Below are positions 7,875-17,630 of a DNA stretch of 64,000 bases, piece by piece. The position numbers were made by a program, and so were the translations under genes. This DNA is from CALBJU01 sp965247125. Lineage in GTDB: Bacteria > Bacteroidota > Rhodothermia > Rhodothermales > UBA10348. Numbering within the stretch: position 1 is the stretch's first letter; each line of letters begins with the position of its first letter. The notes under the pieces were generated by a model that was given only the letters and a program-made list of their open reading frames with translations, was not told where the DNA came from and did not search any database. Location: assembly GCA_965247125.1 (NCBI GenBank), contig CBDFGO010000003.1, forward strand, positions 1,116,001 through 1,180,000. Direction: 5' to 3'.

Positions 7875-10800
7875 GTGCACGGCCGACGGGTAGAGTGGCC
7901 TAAATCACCGGATGGCCCGATCCAGATTTCTCGCCAAATTGCGATTTGTCATACACTGAAGCGTCGACACTACATAGCGCGCATCGCCTATTTGTTGCTC
8001 ATTGCGCATTTCTTGGGAGTCGCAGACGCCGATGCGCAGAAACTGTCGGCACTACCAGAGCGATCAGATACGCTTCAGGTGATTGGGGCGGGTCCGTTCT
8101 TGATTCGCCCCCTTCTGGTTGAGGGCACTGTCCGCATTGAGCACACGGCATCAGTCGTGCCACCCGCTGACTTTCTCATTGACTACAGGCTGGGGTACAT
8201 CACTTTCCGGGGGGTCGCGCCCGATTCTGCATTTAGCTTTGTAGCACGCTACCAGTTCATCCCACTGGAACTGGCTGATTCGTACTCCCTCTGGCCAAGC
8301 GCCGGCGTGAAGTCCGCTGAGGGACCGAGGAGGGCTGAAAACAACGAAATCCGCTCTAAACTGGTTACTTCAGGCTCGATCACCCGTGGCGTGCTTACCG
8401 GGAGCAATCGGGATGCGTCTATCGAATCGGGTTTGCGTCTGCAGATTCAGGGTGAGATAACTCCAGGAGTGACCGTGCGAGCAGCACTCACTGATGAAAA
8501 TACTCCGCTGCTTCCCGAGGGGACAACCCGGCGACTCGACCAATTTGACAGGGTGTTCATTCAGTTTGAGTCGAGATTGGGACAGGCGAACTTGGGGGAT
8601 CTGGATGCGATTCTACCCGGGACGCGCTTTTCTTCTCTGAGAAGAAAGCTTCAAGGTGCGTCCGTTCGCTCAAATTGGATTTCTTCCGAAGGTCGATTTC
8701 TGACCGGAGGTTCGTTTCAGGCAGCTGCGGCCGCTTCGAAGGGGCTATTCCGGTCTCAGAACATACAGATTCTCGATGGTGTCCAGGGACCGTATCGATT
8801 GCAAGGGTCAAGGGGAGAACGCTTCATTCTTGTTTTACCCGGATCTGAGAAAATATATATGGACGGTCGCTTGTTGAAGCGCGGCCTGAGGGAGGACTAT
8901 ACCATCGATTATACGACCGGCGAAGTCGTGTTCACTCCGATCGTTCTAATGGGGTCGGACAAGCGGGTGAAGGCGGATTTTGAGTACACCACAAATCAAT
9001 TCACGCGAACCTTCGCCCTGGCTGAAGCTCGCGTTGGACTAGGAAGAGTCAAGGGCGACGCAGCCCTGGTACTGGGTGTTCGCGCCATCCGGGAAGCAGA
9101 TGGTGACCAGTTTTCAGATGAGTTTGGACTGAGCGCGCTGGATTCGCTGATCATCGCTGATTCCGGCGACGGGCAGGCCGTCAGTAGCGGAGCCATTCTC
9201 GTGGAATACAACGCGGAAGCCTCTTTTACTCAATATTTTGGCAGTGTCGAGAGTGTAGAGAGTGTTGAGGGGGAAGCGATCGTCATTTATCGCGCCGTTG
9301 ACAGGCAGCCGTTTCCAGATGAGAAGGTGTACCGTGTATCCTTTTCGTTCGTTGGAGAAGGATCGGGTTCGTATCTCCGTGGAGCCGGGCTATCAAATGG
9401 CATTGTCTACGAATACGTCGGACCCGGGCTGGGCCAATACGAGCCGGTTCGTCTACTTCCGGCGCCAACCAAGCAGGAACTGATCGACTTTCATGCTCGG
9501 ACAGCCTCTCTGGCGGGAATTGTGGTCGATGCGGAGTGGGCCGTATCTCGCCTCGATAAAAATCGTCTATCGAGTCTTGATTCGGCAGACGATGTCGGCA
9601 ACGCATATGGAATAACAATCGAGTCAGATCCCCTCAGTCTGCTGGGTTCGATACATCTCAGAGGCCGGGGCGAACTAAGTCGTCGCAATTCGTCTTTTGT
9701 AACATTCGATCGCTCACGCCCCGTTGAATTTGAACGCGATTGGAATCTGTCACTGGGCACAGTAGACCAGACGGTGGCGCTACTTCCGGCGACCTCCGAG
9801 CTGTTTCGTTCGGTAGAATTGTCCGTCCAGAGAACAGATTCAACTTACATACGCATCGCTAGAGAGGATCTCCGCCTCGGCTCGCTCATCTCAGCCAGGC
9901 GCTCACGTTTCAGCCTGTCCATTTCGGAGCCGGGATGGCCTGTTGCAAGCTACAAAAGAAGTGTTGTGAGCAGTGATGACGTTCGTCTTCAGTCCTCATC
10001 CGATTGGACTCATCAGGTTGCGAGGATTGAGACGAGTTTGGCGCAGGGAAGACTACTTCCATATGCGGAGTGGGAGCGTGAAGACAAGAGCGGCCAGCGG
10101 TTCCAGGCGGCGCATGAACCCAGTTTCAACAAGATTCGAACGGGTGTCCGTTTCGTCGGATCGACACTCAATTCGAACCTGATGGTGGAACGCCGTAGTG
10201 AAAAACCACTCGATGGTTTTCCGTCTGCAACTATCAGAACGGTTCAGGTTGGCATTGGATTACCCTCCAGATCTCGTTTCCGGGGCAGGGTTGATATTGG
10301 TTACCGGAACCAGACCAGTGATAACGCAGGCACTTCCGTGGCCAGCGAAGACGCCCTTCTGGTGGGCGTAGAAGGAGATGTATCGGTCTCAAATTTCAAT
10401 CGGATATTTTGGTTCTATCGAGCGCAGTCAGAAAGGTCAGCAGCTCTGCAGGAAATCTACATTCGCACCGGTCAAGAGAGAGGACAGTACGTCTGGATTG
10501 ACCGCAATCAGGATAAAGTGCGACAGTTGGATGAGTTTATTCCGGAAACGATCCCAGGCGAGGGAGAGTACGTGAGAACGTTTTTTCCTACTGACTCCCT
10601 TGAGGCGGTCACCGCTCTATCACTCTCGCTCCGGTACGAGCGGCGCCCCAACAGAAAGGGAAGGTGGTTTCAGCGAATCGGGGCACGGACAGTCCTGGAG
10701 GTCGATGAAAAATCTCGAGATTCGAAGAGATCCAATCTATATTTCGTACGCATGTCCAGCTTTCGGCGTGCGGGAGTCACGTTGACCGGGAAACTTCGTG

Positions 10801-11429
10801 TCAGCCAGACGATTTCCTTTTTTCCGCTCAGCCGCACCGTGGATCTGGATGTGAACCTTCAGCAGGTCAAAACAATGACCGATCTGGCTTCCGCATTGCA
10901 GAGTTCGGAGAGTCAGAACTTGTCCGTCCGTTTCAGGAAGGCGCTCGGCCAGAAGTGGAACACGCGAGTGGAGTATCTGCGGTCGGGGGAAGAATCTGCG
11001 TCAACCTCCTTCAGCTCTAGAAGCTTCAATATCATCACCAATCAAATTTCTCCTGGTGTGTCTGTTCGCATTCGGGAGCCCCTACAGGTTTCTGCTACAC
11101 TGCATCTCTCCAGAAAAAATGATCGTACCAGCGATACCAGCGCTTCTCTATTCCGATTTCCCGTCGAAGGGCAGTACTCTTCGACATCAAGGATGTTGAT
11201 CCGGGGTGGATTGGAGTTTTCTCACGTCAGTCTGGACCGGATGAGTACCGGACTTCAGGAATACGAATTGACCGAGGGAAGAGGAATTGGTGACTCCTGG
11301 ATCTGGCACATGTCTGTCAACGCACGTGTAACAGAGATTGTGACGGCAACGGTTGGGTATGATGGACGAGCGCCCGCCGTCGGACAAACGATTCACACCG
11401 GTCGGGTACAGATTTCTGCTCGATTCTGA
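7875..11429 (+). CDS. Large secreted protein, probable outer-membrane beta-barrel
   Basis: 1184 residues starting at GTG 7875, with AAGGA six bases upstream. A basic stretch and hydrophobic segment (about residues 34-54, YLLLIAHFLGVADADAQ) form a signal peptide with a likely cut after AQ. The N-terminal part contains strand-rich domains with VxARLTDENTPLLPEGTT-like and DLDAILPGTRFSS-like segments and a DYTIDYTTGEVVFTP module. The C-terminal ~700 residues alternate polar and hydrophobic residues and end in a short aromatic strand (GRVQISARF), as in barrels. IDRNQDKVRQLDEF is a calcium-loop-like stretch. I recognise a type of large uncharacterised surface protein seen in Bacteroidota/Chlorobi genomes, but no named function. 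Confidence 0.75.
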   Translation: MHGRRVEWPKSPDGPIQISRQIAICHTLKRRHYIARIAYLLLIAHFLGVADADAQKLSALPERSDTLQVIGAGPFLIRPLLVEGTVRIEHTASVVPPADFLIDYRLGYITFRGVAPDSAFSFVARYQFIPLELADSYSLWPSAGVKSAEGPRRAENNEIRSKLVTSGSITRGVLTGSNRDASIESGLRLQIQGEITPGVTVRAALTDENTPLLPEGTTRRLDQFDRVFIQFESRLGQANLGDLDAILPGTRFSSLRRKLQGASVRSNWISSEGRFLTGGSFQAAAAASKGLFRSQNIQILDGVQGPYRLQGSRGERFILVLPGSEKIYMDGRLLKRGLREDYTIDYTTGEVVFTPIVLMGSDKRVKADFEYTTNQFTRTFALAEARVGLGRVKGDAALVLGVRAIREADGDQFSDEFGLSALDSLIIADSGDGQAVSSGAILVEYNAEASFTQYFGSVESVESVEGEAIVIYRAVDRQPFPDEKVYRVSFSFVGEGSGSYLRGAGLSNGIVYEYVGPGLGQYEPVRLLPAPTKQELIDFHARTASLAGIVVDAEWAVSRLDKNRLSSLDSADDVGNAYGITIESDPLSLLGSIHLRGRGELSRRNSSFVTFDRSRPVEFERDWNLSLGTVDQTVALLPATSELFRSVELSVQRTDSTYIRIAREDLRLGSLISARRSRFSLSISEPGWPVASYKRSVVSSDDVRLQSSSDWTHQVARIETSLAQGRLLPYAEWEREDKSGQRFQAAHEPSFNKIRTGVRFVGSTLNSNLMVERRSEKPLDGFPSATIRTVQVGIGLPSRSRFRGRVDIGYRNQTSDNAGTSVASEDALLVGVEGDVSVSNFNRIFWFYRAQSERSAALQEIYIRTGQERGQYVWIDRNQDKVRQLDEFIPETIPGEGEYVRTFFPTDSLEAVTALSLSLRYERRPNRKGRWFQRIGARTVLEVDEKSRDSKRSNLYFVRMSSFRRAGVTLTGKLRVSQTISFFPLSRTVDLDVNLQQVKTMTDLASALQSSESQNLSVRFRKALGQKWNTRVEYLRSGEESASTSFSSRSFNIITNQISPGVSVRIREPLQVSATLHLSRKNDRTSDTSASLFRFPVEGQYSSTSRMLIRGGLEFSHVSLDRMSTGLQEYELTEGRGIGDSWIWHMSVNARVTEIVTATVGYDGRAPAVGQTIHTGRVQISARF

Positions 11430-11479
11430 ATCATCCGGTCAGGGCCCGCTAATACAATCTGAAAATGCAATGCTGGGTC

Positions 11480-12778
11480 CTAGTTGGGATCAGCCCATTC
11501 GTCGTATCTGACACGCGTGATATCAATTCCAGCTGCAGCAAGCTTCTCCTCGATTCGTTCATAACCGCGGTCAAGGTGATACACACGGAGAATATGGGTT
11601 TCGCCCTCTGCTATCATTCCCGCCAGAACCAGAGAGACACTGGCCCGAAGATCAGTACTCATAACGCTCGTGCCCTGGATACTCTTTCCACCTTCGATGA
11701 TCACTTCGTCACCAACGACAATTGCGTTGACACCCATGCGCTGTAGTTCGGGAATGTGTTTGAATCGATCGGGGTAGATCGACTCGTGCACTTTTGAATT
11801 TCCGTTCGCTTTAGCGAGCAGAACCGTCCACTGTGCCTGGAGATCTGTAGGAAAGCCAGGATAAATATCGGTCTTGATGCTCACTGGCCTCAGTTCATCG
11901 GGAGCCGTTACGAGAACATGATCGTCATGCATTTCCAGCTGTGCACCTGTTCGAACGAAGGACTCCAGAAACGAGTCACCCAGCTGTTCGTGTTTCGTCC
12001 CGAGAATTGTCACTGGTTTTTCGGGATTTCCAGAGATTGCGGCAGCAATCATGAACGTTCCGAGCTCAATTCGATCGGGGCAGTTCTCAAACTCGACCGG
12101 CTCGAGTCGGTCCACTCCCTGAACATGCAGTGTTCTGGTTCCGATTCCATCGATGGATGCACCCATTTTTTGGAGCATTTCGCAAAAGTGAACGACATCT
12201 GGCTCGATCGCCGCGTTTTCAAGGACAGATGCACCTTTGGCCAGAACTGCACCCAGGAGAACGTTAATGGTTGCTCCGACTGAAGATGGATTGAAGTTGA
12301 CCCGACCGCCCTGCAGTCTTCCGCCCGAAGCCGAGGCCACAACGTATCCTTTATCCAGTTCTATTTCAGCGCCAAGCGCGCGAAGTCCTTTGAGGTGAAG
12401 ATCTACGGGCCGAGGTCCCCACGCGCAACCCCCGGGTAGTGAGACCCGTGCCTGACCCATCCTTCCCAGAAGGGCGCCAAGCATATAGAACGATGCCCTC
12501 ATCCGCTTTACGAGTTCATAAGGGGCCTCTGCTCGGTTCAATGATGACGCGTCAATCGTAATTTCATGCCCACCGCTTCCGCCGACTACGCTTGTACCCG
12601 TAACCTCAATGACCCGGCTGAACGTGCTGATGTCGCGAAGAGCAGGAACGTTGGAAATGGTGACCGGACCATCCGCAAGGAGCGCGGCTGCCATCAGCGG
12701 TAACGCTGTATTTTTTGATCCGCTGACGAGAAGAGATCCTTCTAGTAGGTTGCCGCCCCGTATGATCAGTTTATCCAT
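11480..12778 (-). CDS. murA: UDP-N-acetylglucosamine 1-carboxyvinyltransferase MurA
   Basis: 432 residues from ATG 12778 (MDKLIIRGG); the frame extends to 12859 without family similarity. MurA transfers enolpyruvate from PEP to UDP-GlcNAc, the first committed step of peptidoglycan synthesis. Visible motifs are GSKNTALPLMAA (Lys/Asn substrate contacts), the active-site loop GGCAWGPRPVDLHL with Cys 118 (the residue attacked by fosfomycin), and the two-domain inside-out barrel pattern to the end. Cys, not Asp, is present, so fosfomycin sensitivity at the enzyme level is expected. It is divergent from the cysteine desulfurase gene. Confidence 0.96.
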   Translation of the reverse strand: MDKLIIRGGNLLEGSLLVSGSKNTALPLMAAALLADGPVTISNVPALRDISTFSRVIEVTGTSVVGGSGGHEITIDASSLNRAEAPYELVKRMRASFYMLGALLGRMGQARVSLPGGCAWGPRPVDLHLKGLRALGAEIELDKGYVVASASGGRLQGGRVNFNPSSVGATINVLLGAVLAKGASVLENAAIEPDVVHFCEMLQKMGASIDGIGTRTLHVQGVDRLEPVEFENCPDRIELGTFMIAAAISGNPEKPVTILGTKHEQLGDSFLESFVRTGAQLEMHDDHVLVTAPDELRPVSIKTDIYPGFPTDLQAQWTVLLAKANGNSKVHESIYPDRFKHIPELQRMGVNAIVVGDEVIIEGGKSIQGTSVMSTDLRASVSLVLAGMIAEGETHILRVYHLDRGYERIEEKLAAAGIDITRVRYDEWADPN

Positions 12779-12863
12779 TTCCGACTTGGAGTTGAGGTTC
12801 CGCAGCCAAAAGATACTGCTCCACGCAGCTGCGCATGACCGAGTCTGAGCCCGGTGCATACCA

Positions 12864-12882
12864 GGGTCAGGTAATGTGACCC
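12864..12882. repeat. Inverted repeat in the murA / desulfurase divergent region
   Basis: GGGTCA and TGACCC arms of six bases flank a seven-base centre. It lies in the 229-base gap between two divergent starts. It could be a regulator site or chance. A second loose repeat (TGAAC/GTTCA) lies near 12913-12933. Nothing else was recognised in this gap. Confidence 0.3.
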
Positions 12883-13007
12883 GTCAAATGAATCAGCCCA
12901 CTGAACGTTTCTTGAACGAGTGAGATTGTTCAGCTGGCATCTACAGGCAAGAATCTTTCGAAGCTCGATGGCATTTCAGGCGTATTCTGAGGGCCACCGA
13001 GTCAATA

Positions 13008-14171
13008 ATGCCGTCACCTCCTCCAATATATCTGGACCACGCAGCAACATCACCGGTACTCGAGCAGGTGTTGGACGCGATGCTGCCCTATCTCGGCCTG
13101 GAGTATGGAAATCCTTCGGCGGTCTATACATCGGGGCGGCAAGCGCGACATACGATTGACAAATGTCGTGCAGATGTCGCCGAATTACTCGGAGTGGGCT
13201 CGGCTGAGATAATTTTTACTTCCGGGGGCAGCGAATCGAACAATACAGTCATCGCTACATTTTCAAAACCCGAGCGACAGGGAGTGATTTCGTCGAAAGC
13301 CGAACACGAAGCGATACTCGAGCCCGTCAAGCAGCTGAAATCACACAAACTGCTTTCACCGAATGAGTGGGGTCAGATTACCGCCGATGTGATACGAAAT
13401 GAAGATATTAGTTCGTTCGAGCTGGCCAGTTTCATGCTGGTAAACAACGAATTAGGCGTTATCAGCCCCCTTGAGCATCTCCTTCCTTCACTTCGAAAAC
13501 ATGATCTCCTGCTGCACACCGATGCTGTTCAGGCAGCTCGGTTTATGGACCTGCGAGACATATGCCGTCAGGTTGATTATCTCTCGCTTTCGGGACACAA
13601 GATTGGAGGTCCCAAAGGGACAGGAGTCCTGTTTGTGAGAGCAGGAGCTCCATTCGAACCCCTGATTCGGGGGGGAGGACAGGAGCAAGATCGACGGGCA
13701 GGTACAGAAAATGTCGCCTCGATAGTGGGATTCACTCGTGCTCTGAAAATCGCAAATGAGACCCGAGATGAGTTCGCAAGACATACAGCCGAGCTCAGGG
13801 ATCTCTTGATAAATCAGCTCTCGACCGGACTAAAGGAGCGAGTTCGGTTCAATTCGAGCCCCGAAATGGGAGCACCGCATATTCTGAATCTCCTCCTCCT
13901 GTCAGAGGACGGGACAGGGGTCGACGGTGAAATGCTAATTCTTGGATTGGACATCGAGGGCGTTTATGCTTCCGCAGGATCAGCCTGTAGCTCCGGAACG
14001 GTCAAGCAGAGCCATGTCCTGGACGCTATCGGTGTGCCGGACAGACTGGCGAGTGGGGCATTGAGGCTTTCTTTGGGACCCGATACCACCACGGATGATG
14101 TGTCAGACGCTGCCGAAAGAATTGTGCGAGTCGTCAATCGCATGACAGTCGAGGCTGGTCGATCGTCGTAG
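13008..14171 (+). CDS. Cysteine desulfurase (NifS/IscS family)
   Basis: 387 residues. A PLP enzyme that removes sulfur from cysteine for iron-sulfur clusters or tRNA thiolation. It shows YLDHAATSP at the N-terminus, FTSGGSESNN, the HTDAVQA strand, PLP lysine K198 in SGHKIGGPKG, and the sulfur-accepting Cys 327 in SAGSACSSG. The short Cys loop makes this a class I (IscS/NifS-like) enzyme rather than SufS. No IscU, IscA or MnmA gene is adjacent, so the sulfur acceptor cannot be inferred. Confidence 0.93.
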   Translation: MPSPPPIYLDHAATSPVLEQVLDAMLPYLGLEYGNPSAVYTSGRQARHTIDKCRADVAELLGVGSAEIIFTSGGSESNNTVIATFSKPERQGVISSKAEHEAILEPVKQLKSHKLLSPNEWGQITADVIRNEDISSFELASFMLVNNELGVISPLEHLLPSLRKHDLLLHTDAVQAARFMDLRDICRQVDYLSLSGHKIGGPKGTGVLFVRAGAPFEPLIRGGGQEQDRRAGTENVASIVGFTRALKIANETRDEFARHTAELRDLLINQLSTGLKERVRFNSSPEMGAPHILNLLLLSEDGTGVDGEMLILGLDIEGVYASAGSACSSGTVKQSHVLDAIGVPDRLASGALRLSLGPDTTTDDVSDAAERIVRVVNRMTVEAGRSS

Positions 14172-14338
14172 CTTTTCTTCAGCACTGGTGGGAGCTGAAT
14201 CTTCTCCAAAACACACCACGTAGGGGAGCCTATTTCGCCTTATCATAAGCGCTAATTCCTGTGGTCGCCGAGGAAACGGGCGAAACGAAGGAAGTAGATT
14301 TTAATATCTGATAATCAAATCAAAACTTGGTTGAATTG

Positions 14339-15382
14339 ATGCAGCCTGAGGGAAAGCTCGACGAATTAGGAGCCTTTAAAACACTTGAGCAATTCATCAT
14401 CGAAAACCAGATTGCGTACGAGGAGTCGACGGGATCGTTTTCGAGATTACTGAGAGATATCAGTGTAGCCGCGAAGCTCGTGAACTGGCACATGCGCCGG
14501 GCAGGAATCGTGGATGTGTTTGGAAGTACTGGAGAGATAAATGTCCAGGGTGAGGTACAGCAGATAATGGATGCCCTGGCGCACAAGGAATTCGTCCGCG
14601 CTCTACGAAGAGGTGGGGAGTGCTGCCTGATCGGTTCTGAAGAACATTCGGAAGCCATTCCCATTCGGGCAGGAGCGGAAAGTGAGGGCAAGTACATTGT
14701 ACTCCTGGATCCACTGGACGGATCTTCAAACATAGAAGTCAACGTATCAGTCGGAACGATTTTCAGTATCTATCAATTGCCAGATGGCGTGTCTGATCCG
14801 TCTGTCGAGCATGCTCTTCAACCCGGAGAAAACCAGGTGGCCGCAGGCTATGTCGTGTACGGGAGCTCTACAATCCTGGTTTACACGACCGGCCATGGAG
14901 TGAACGGCTTTACTCTCGATCCTGCAATCGGAGAATTTTTGCTCACCCACCCCGATATTCGAACTCCACGAGATGGGGGGATGTACTCGATAAATGAGGG
15001 CAATTACGAAAGTTTTGATACCGGACTGAAAAAGTATATCAAGTGGATGCAGGAAGAACGCCCCACAGAGGGCCGGCCTCTCAGTACGCGATACATCGGC
15101 TCGTTTGTGGCTGATTTCCATCGGAATCTCCTCAAAGGTGGCCTCTATATGTATCCAGCGACCCATAAGAATGTAAATGGGAAGTTGCGACTTATGTACG
15201 AAGCGAACCCCCTGGCTTTTATTGCAGAACAGGCTGGCGGTGCCGCATCCACCGGACACAAACGCATAATGGAGATCGAACCCGAGAAACTCCACGAGAG
15301 AACGCCTGTCTATATCGGGAGTCCTGACATGGTGCAGACTGCGGAGGAGTTCCTGAATGGGGTTCGAGATCTGAAGTCCTGA
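14339..15382 (+). CDS. fbp: Fructose-1,6-bisphosphatase class 1
   Basis: 347 residues from ATG 14339; a TTG at 14327 adds four residues and is less likely. It removes the C1 phosphate from fructose-1,6-bisphosphate in gluconeogenesis. Class 1 motifs are visible: IGSEEHSE (metal-binding Glu), LLDPLDGSSNIEVNVSVGTIF (metal site), the VYGSSTILVYTTG strand, YIGSFVADFHRNLLKGG (substrate loop) and KLRLMYEANPLAFI. It is followed 7 bases later by thrB. The 167 bases upstream contain no recognised signal. Confidence 0.95.
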   Translation: MQPEGKLDELGAFKTLEQFIIENQIAYEESTGSFSRLLRDISVAAKLVNWHMRRAGIVDVFGSTGEINVQGEVQQIMDALAHKEFVRALRRGGECCLIGSEEHSEAIPIRAGAESEGKYIVLLDPLDGSSNIEVNVSVGTIFSIYQLPDGVSDPSVEHALQPGENQVAAGYVVYGSSTILVYTTGHGVNGFTLDPAIGEFLLTHPDIRTPRDGGMYSINEGNYESFDTGLKKYIKWMQEERPTEGRPLSTRYIGSFVADFHRNLLKGGLYMYPATHKNVNGKLRLMYEANPLAFIAEQAGGAASTGHKRIMEIEPEKLHERTPVYIGSPDMVQTAEEFLNGVRDLKS

Positions 15383-15389
15383 CTTGCCA

Positions 15390-16325
15390 ATGACCAACTT
15401 TACTTCAGCCTGGGCACCGGCCTCACTTTCCAATCTGGGACCAGGATTCGACGCACTGGGAGTCGCACTTACCAAGTGGGGAGATACTGTCTCAATCGCC
15501 CTTCTGGAAGGAAGTGAAATAAGGGTATCTTTTGCTCCAAGCAGTAAATGGAGCGGGCCTACTGAGGCGGAAAGCAATACGGCTTCGGTTGCCGCCATGG
15601 AAGTGGCAAAAACGGTTGGCTACCATGGTGGAATATCTATCGAGATTGACAAAGGATTTCGAGCCGGTTCTGGACTTGGTAGTTCCGCGGCCAGTGCTGT
15701 TGCCGCAGCGGTGGCGATGAATGGGGCGACAGGAGGGACTCTCTCAAAAGAAGACCTCATACCGGCGGTAATGAAGGGTGAATCAATCGTCTCGCATGCG
15801 TTTCACGGCGACAATGTATTGCCCTCTCTTTTTGGTGGATTTATTCTTGCTCAGCCCTCATCGCCAGAACACTTCCAACGCATCGGAGGCGCCTCAGATA
15901 TATGTTTTGCCGTTGTATTGCCGAATTTGGAAGTTTTAACCAGCAATGCGCGCGCGCACCTACCGGATTCGATTCCGTTGGCTCGGGCCGTTGATCACGC
16001 CGCGCGACTGGGTCTTCTGATAAATTCGATCCACACAAATGACACGGCTGCAATTGGAGCCTTGATCATGAGTGACGACCTGATAGAGCCTACTCGCTCA
16101 CAGCTCCTACCCCCGTATCAGCGTATAAAGGAGGCTGCGCTCGCCGCTGGGGCGTCGGGCTGCGCGCTGTCGGGTTCCGGGCCTGCGATGTACGCAGTGT
16201 GCGGATCCTCGGCCGATGCGAGCGACATAGCGTTAGCCATGTCAACCGCGTGTCACAATGCTGGGTATGAGTGCAGTTCTATCACAGATTCCGTAAATCT
16301 GTCAGGGGCTAGATTGACGAAATGA
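15390..16325 (+). CDS. thrB: Homoserine kinase ThrB
   Basis: 311 residues from ATG 15390; a TTG at 15384 would add two. A GHMP-family kinase that phosphorylates homoserine for threonine synthesis. It shows SLSNLGPGFDALG at the N-terminus, the ATP-binding GSGLGSSAASAVAAA loop and the C-terminal GASGCALSGSGPAMYAV motif. It sits tightly between fbp and thrC, which starts 9 bases after its stop, so an fbp-thrB-thrC operon is likely. Confidence 0.95.
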   Translation: MTNFTSAWAPASLSNLGPGFDALGVALTKWGDTVSIALLEGSEIRVSFAPSSKWSGPTEAESNTASVAAMEVAKTVGYHGGISIEIDKGFRAGSGLGSSAASAVAAAVAMNGATGGTLSKEDLIPAVMKGESIVSHAFHGDNVLPSLFGGFILAQPSSPEHFQRIGGASDICFAVVLPNLEVLTSNARAHLPDSIPLARAVDHAARLGLLINSIHTNDTAAIGALIMSDDLIEPTRSQLLPPYQRIKEAALAAGASGCALSGSGPAMYAVCGSSADASDIALAMSTACHNAGYECSSITDSVNLSGARLTK

Positions 16326-16334
16326 CGGTACTTC

Positions 16335-17630
16335 ATGGCTGAAATTCGATATCGAAGCACGAGATCGTCAGGTAAGACGTTTTCTATCGGAGAAGCTCTC
16401 GAGAATGGCCTAGCACCTGACGGAGGTCTGTTTTTACCTCTATCATTTCCCAGGATTGGGATTGCGGACCTTCCAGCAGATTCGTTCGTGTCGTGCAGTC
16501 TTGAGATCTTTTTTCGTTGGCTGGAGGGCACTGAGTTCGAAGACTCATTTGAGTCAGTATTGAAGGACGCACTCAATTTTTCCGTTCCAATCGTAGAACT
16601 GGATCAACACACGTTCGTGATTGAACTTTTTCACGGACCTACGTTGTCCTTCAAGGATTTCGGTGCGAGAACCATGGCGAGGCTTCTGGGACGGCGGCTT
16701 GAGCGCACCGGGAAGCGGATCACAATTATGGTGGCGACGTCCGGGGATACCGGAAGTGCTGTCGCGGATGGTTTCTCTGGAATTGAGGGAATCGATGTGG
16801 TGTTGCTGTTTCCGGAAAACCAGGTCAGTCCCGTACAGGAAAAGCAGCTCGTAGTCGAGCGACCAGGTGTGCATGCCTTACGGGTCCGGGGCACGTTCGA
16901 TGACTGTCAGGCGCTGGTGAAGTCAGCATTCACAAACTCTGACCTGAAGGACGTAACTCTTTCGACTGCAAACTCAATAAATATCGGTCGGCTTCTTCCT
17001 CAGATGTTGTATTACATGTGGGCTGTAAAAGCTATGGGCAGCAATGAAATACAAATGATTGTACCTAGTGGAAATCTGGGAAATATGACAGCGGGTGTGT
17101 TCGCCTCACTTTCGGGAATGCCCACAGCTGGTTTTCTCGCAGCACACAATAAAAATGACTTCTTTCCGGACTTTCTTTCGGATCCGTCAGTTAGATTCAA
17201 ACCTTCCGTTCGGACGATTTCAAATGCGATGGATGTCGGCGCACCCAGCAATTTTGAACGTCTATCATCGCTTCTGTCGCGCGACGTCATGACAGGATTG
17301 ATAACCGCCGCATCGGTATCAGACTCGGATACGAGGAGGTCGATGGAGCGCATATATGCGAGCTCCGGATACGTATCTGATCCCCATACCGCAGTGGGGC
17401 TGGAGGCGCTGCGAAATCAGGAAAGCAGGAAGCATTCCAATAAGCCATCACTGGTGCTTTCGACGGCACACCCGGCAAAATTTCCTGCGATCGTATCAGA
17501 GGTACTGGGTATAAATCCCGCTGTACCACTTCAACTTGAGAAGCTCAACAGCCTGCCGACCTCATGCCAAACGATTGATCCAGATAAAGATCAGTTTGCT
17601 CAAGTAATTCTTGCACTCGCTCACGCTTAG
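16335..17630 (+). CDS. thrC: Threonine synthase ThrC
   Basis: 431 residues. A PLP enzyme that converts O-phosphohomoserine to threonine. Motifs: GLAPDGGLFLP, the PLP lysine in GPTLSFKDFGARTMA, MVATSGDTGSAVADGF, and VPSGNLGNMTAGVFA. The length and internal order match the fungal/E. coli-type enzyme. Its TAG overlaps the convergent M23 peptidase stop by four bases (TTAG serves both strands), leaving no room for a terminator. Confidence 0.95.
   Translation: MAEIRYRSTRSSGKTFSIGEALENGLAPDGGLFLPLSFPRIGIADLPADSFVSCSLEIFFRWLEGTEFEDSFESVLKDALNFSVPIVELDQHTFVIELFHGPTLSFKDFGARTMARLLGRRLERTGKRITIMVATSGDTGSAVADGFSGIEGIDVVLLFPENQVSPVQEKQLVVERPGVHALRVRGTFDDCQALVKSAFTNSDLKDVTLSTANSINIGRLLPQMLYYMWAVKAMGSNEIQMIVPSGNLGNMTAGVFASLSGMPTAGFLAAHNKNDFFPDFLSDPSVRFKPSVRTISNAMDVGAPSNFERLSSLLSRDVMTGLITAASVSDSDTRRSMERIYASSGYVSDPHTAVGLEALRNQESRKHSNKPSLVLSTAHPAKFPAIVSEVLGINPAVPLQLEKLNSLPTSCQTIDPDKDQFAQVILALAHA

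Noticed and set aside
14747..15598. 283-codon minus-strand frame across fbp and thrB
   Set aside because: Fully antisense to two clearly conserved genes; no recognisable protein features.
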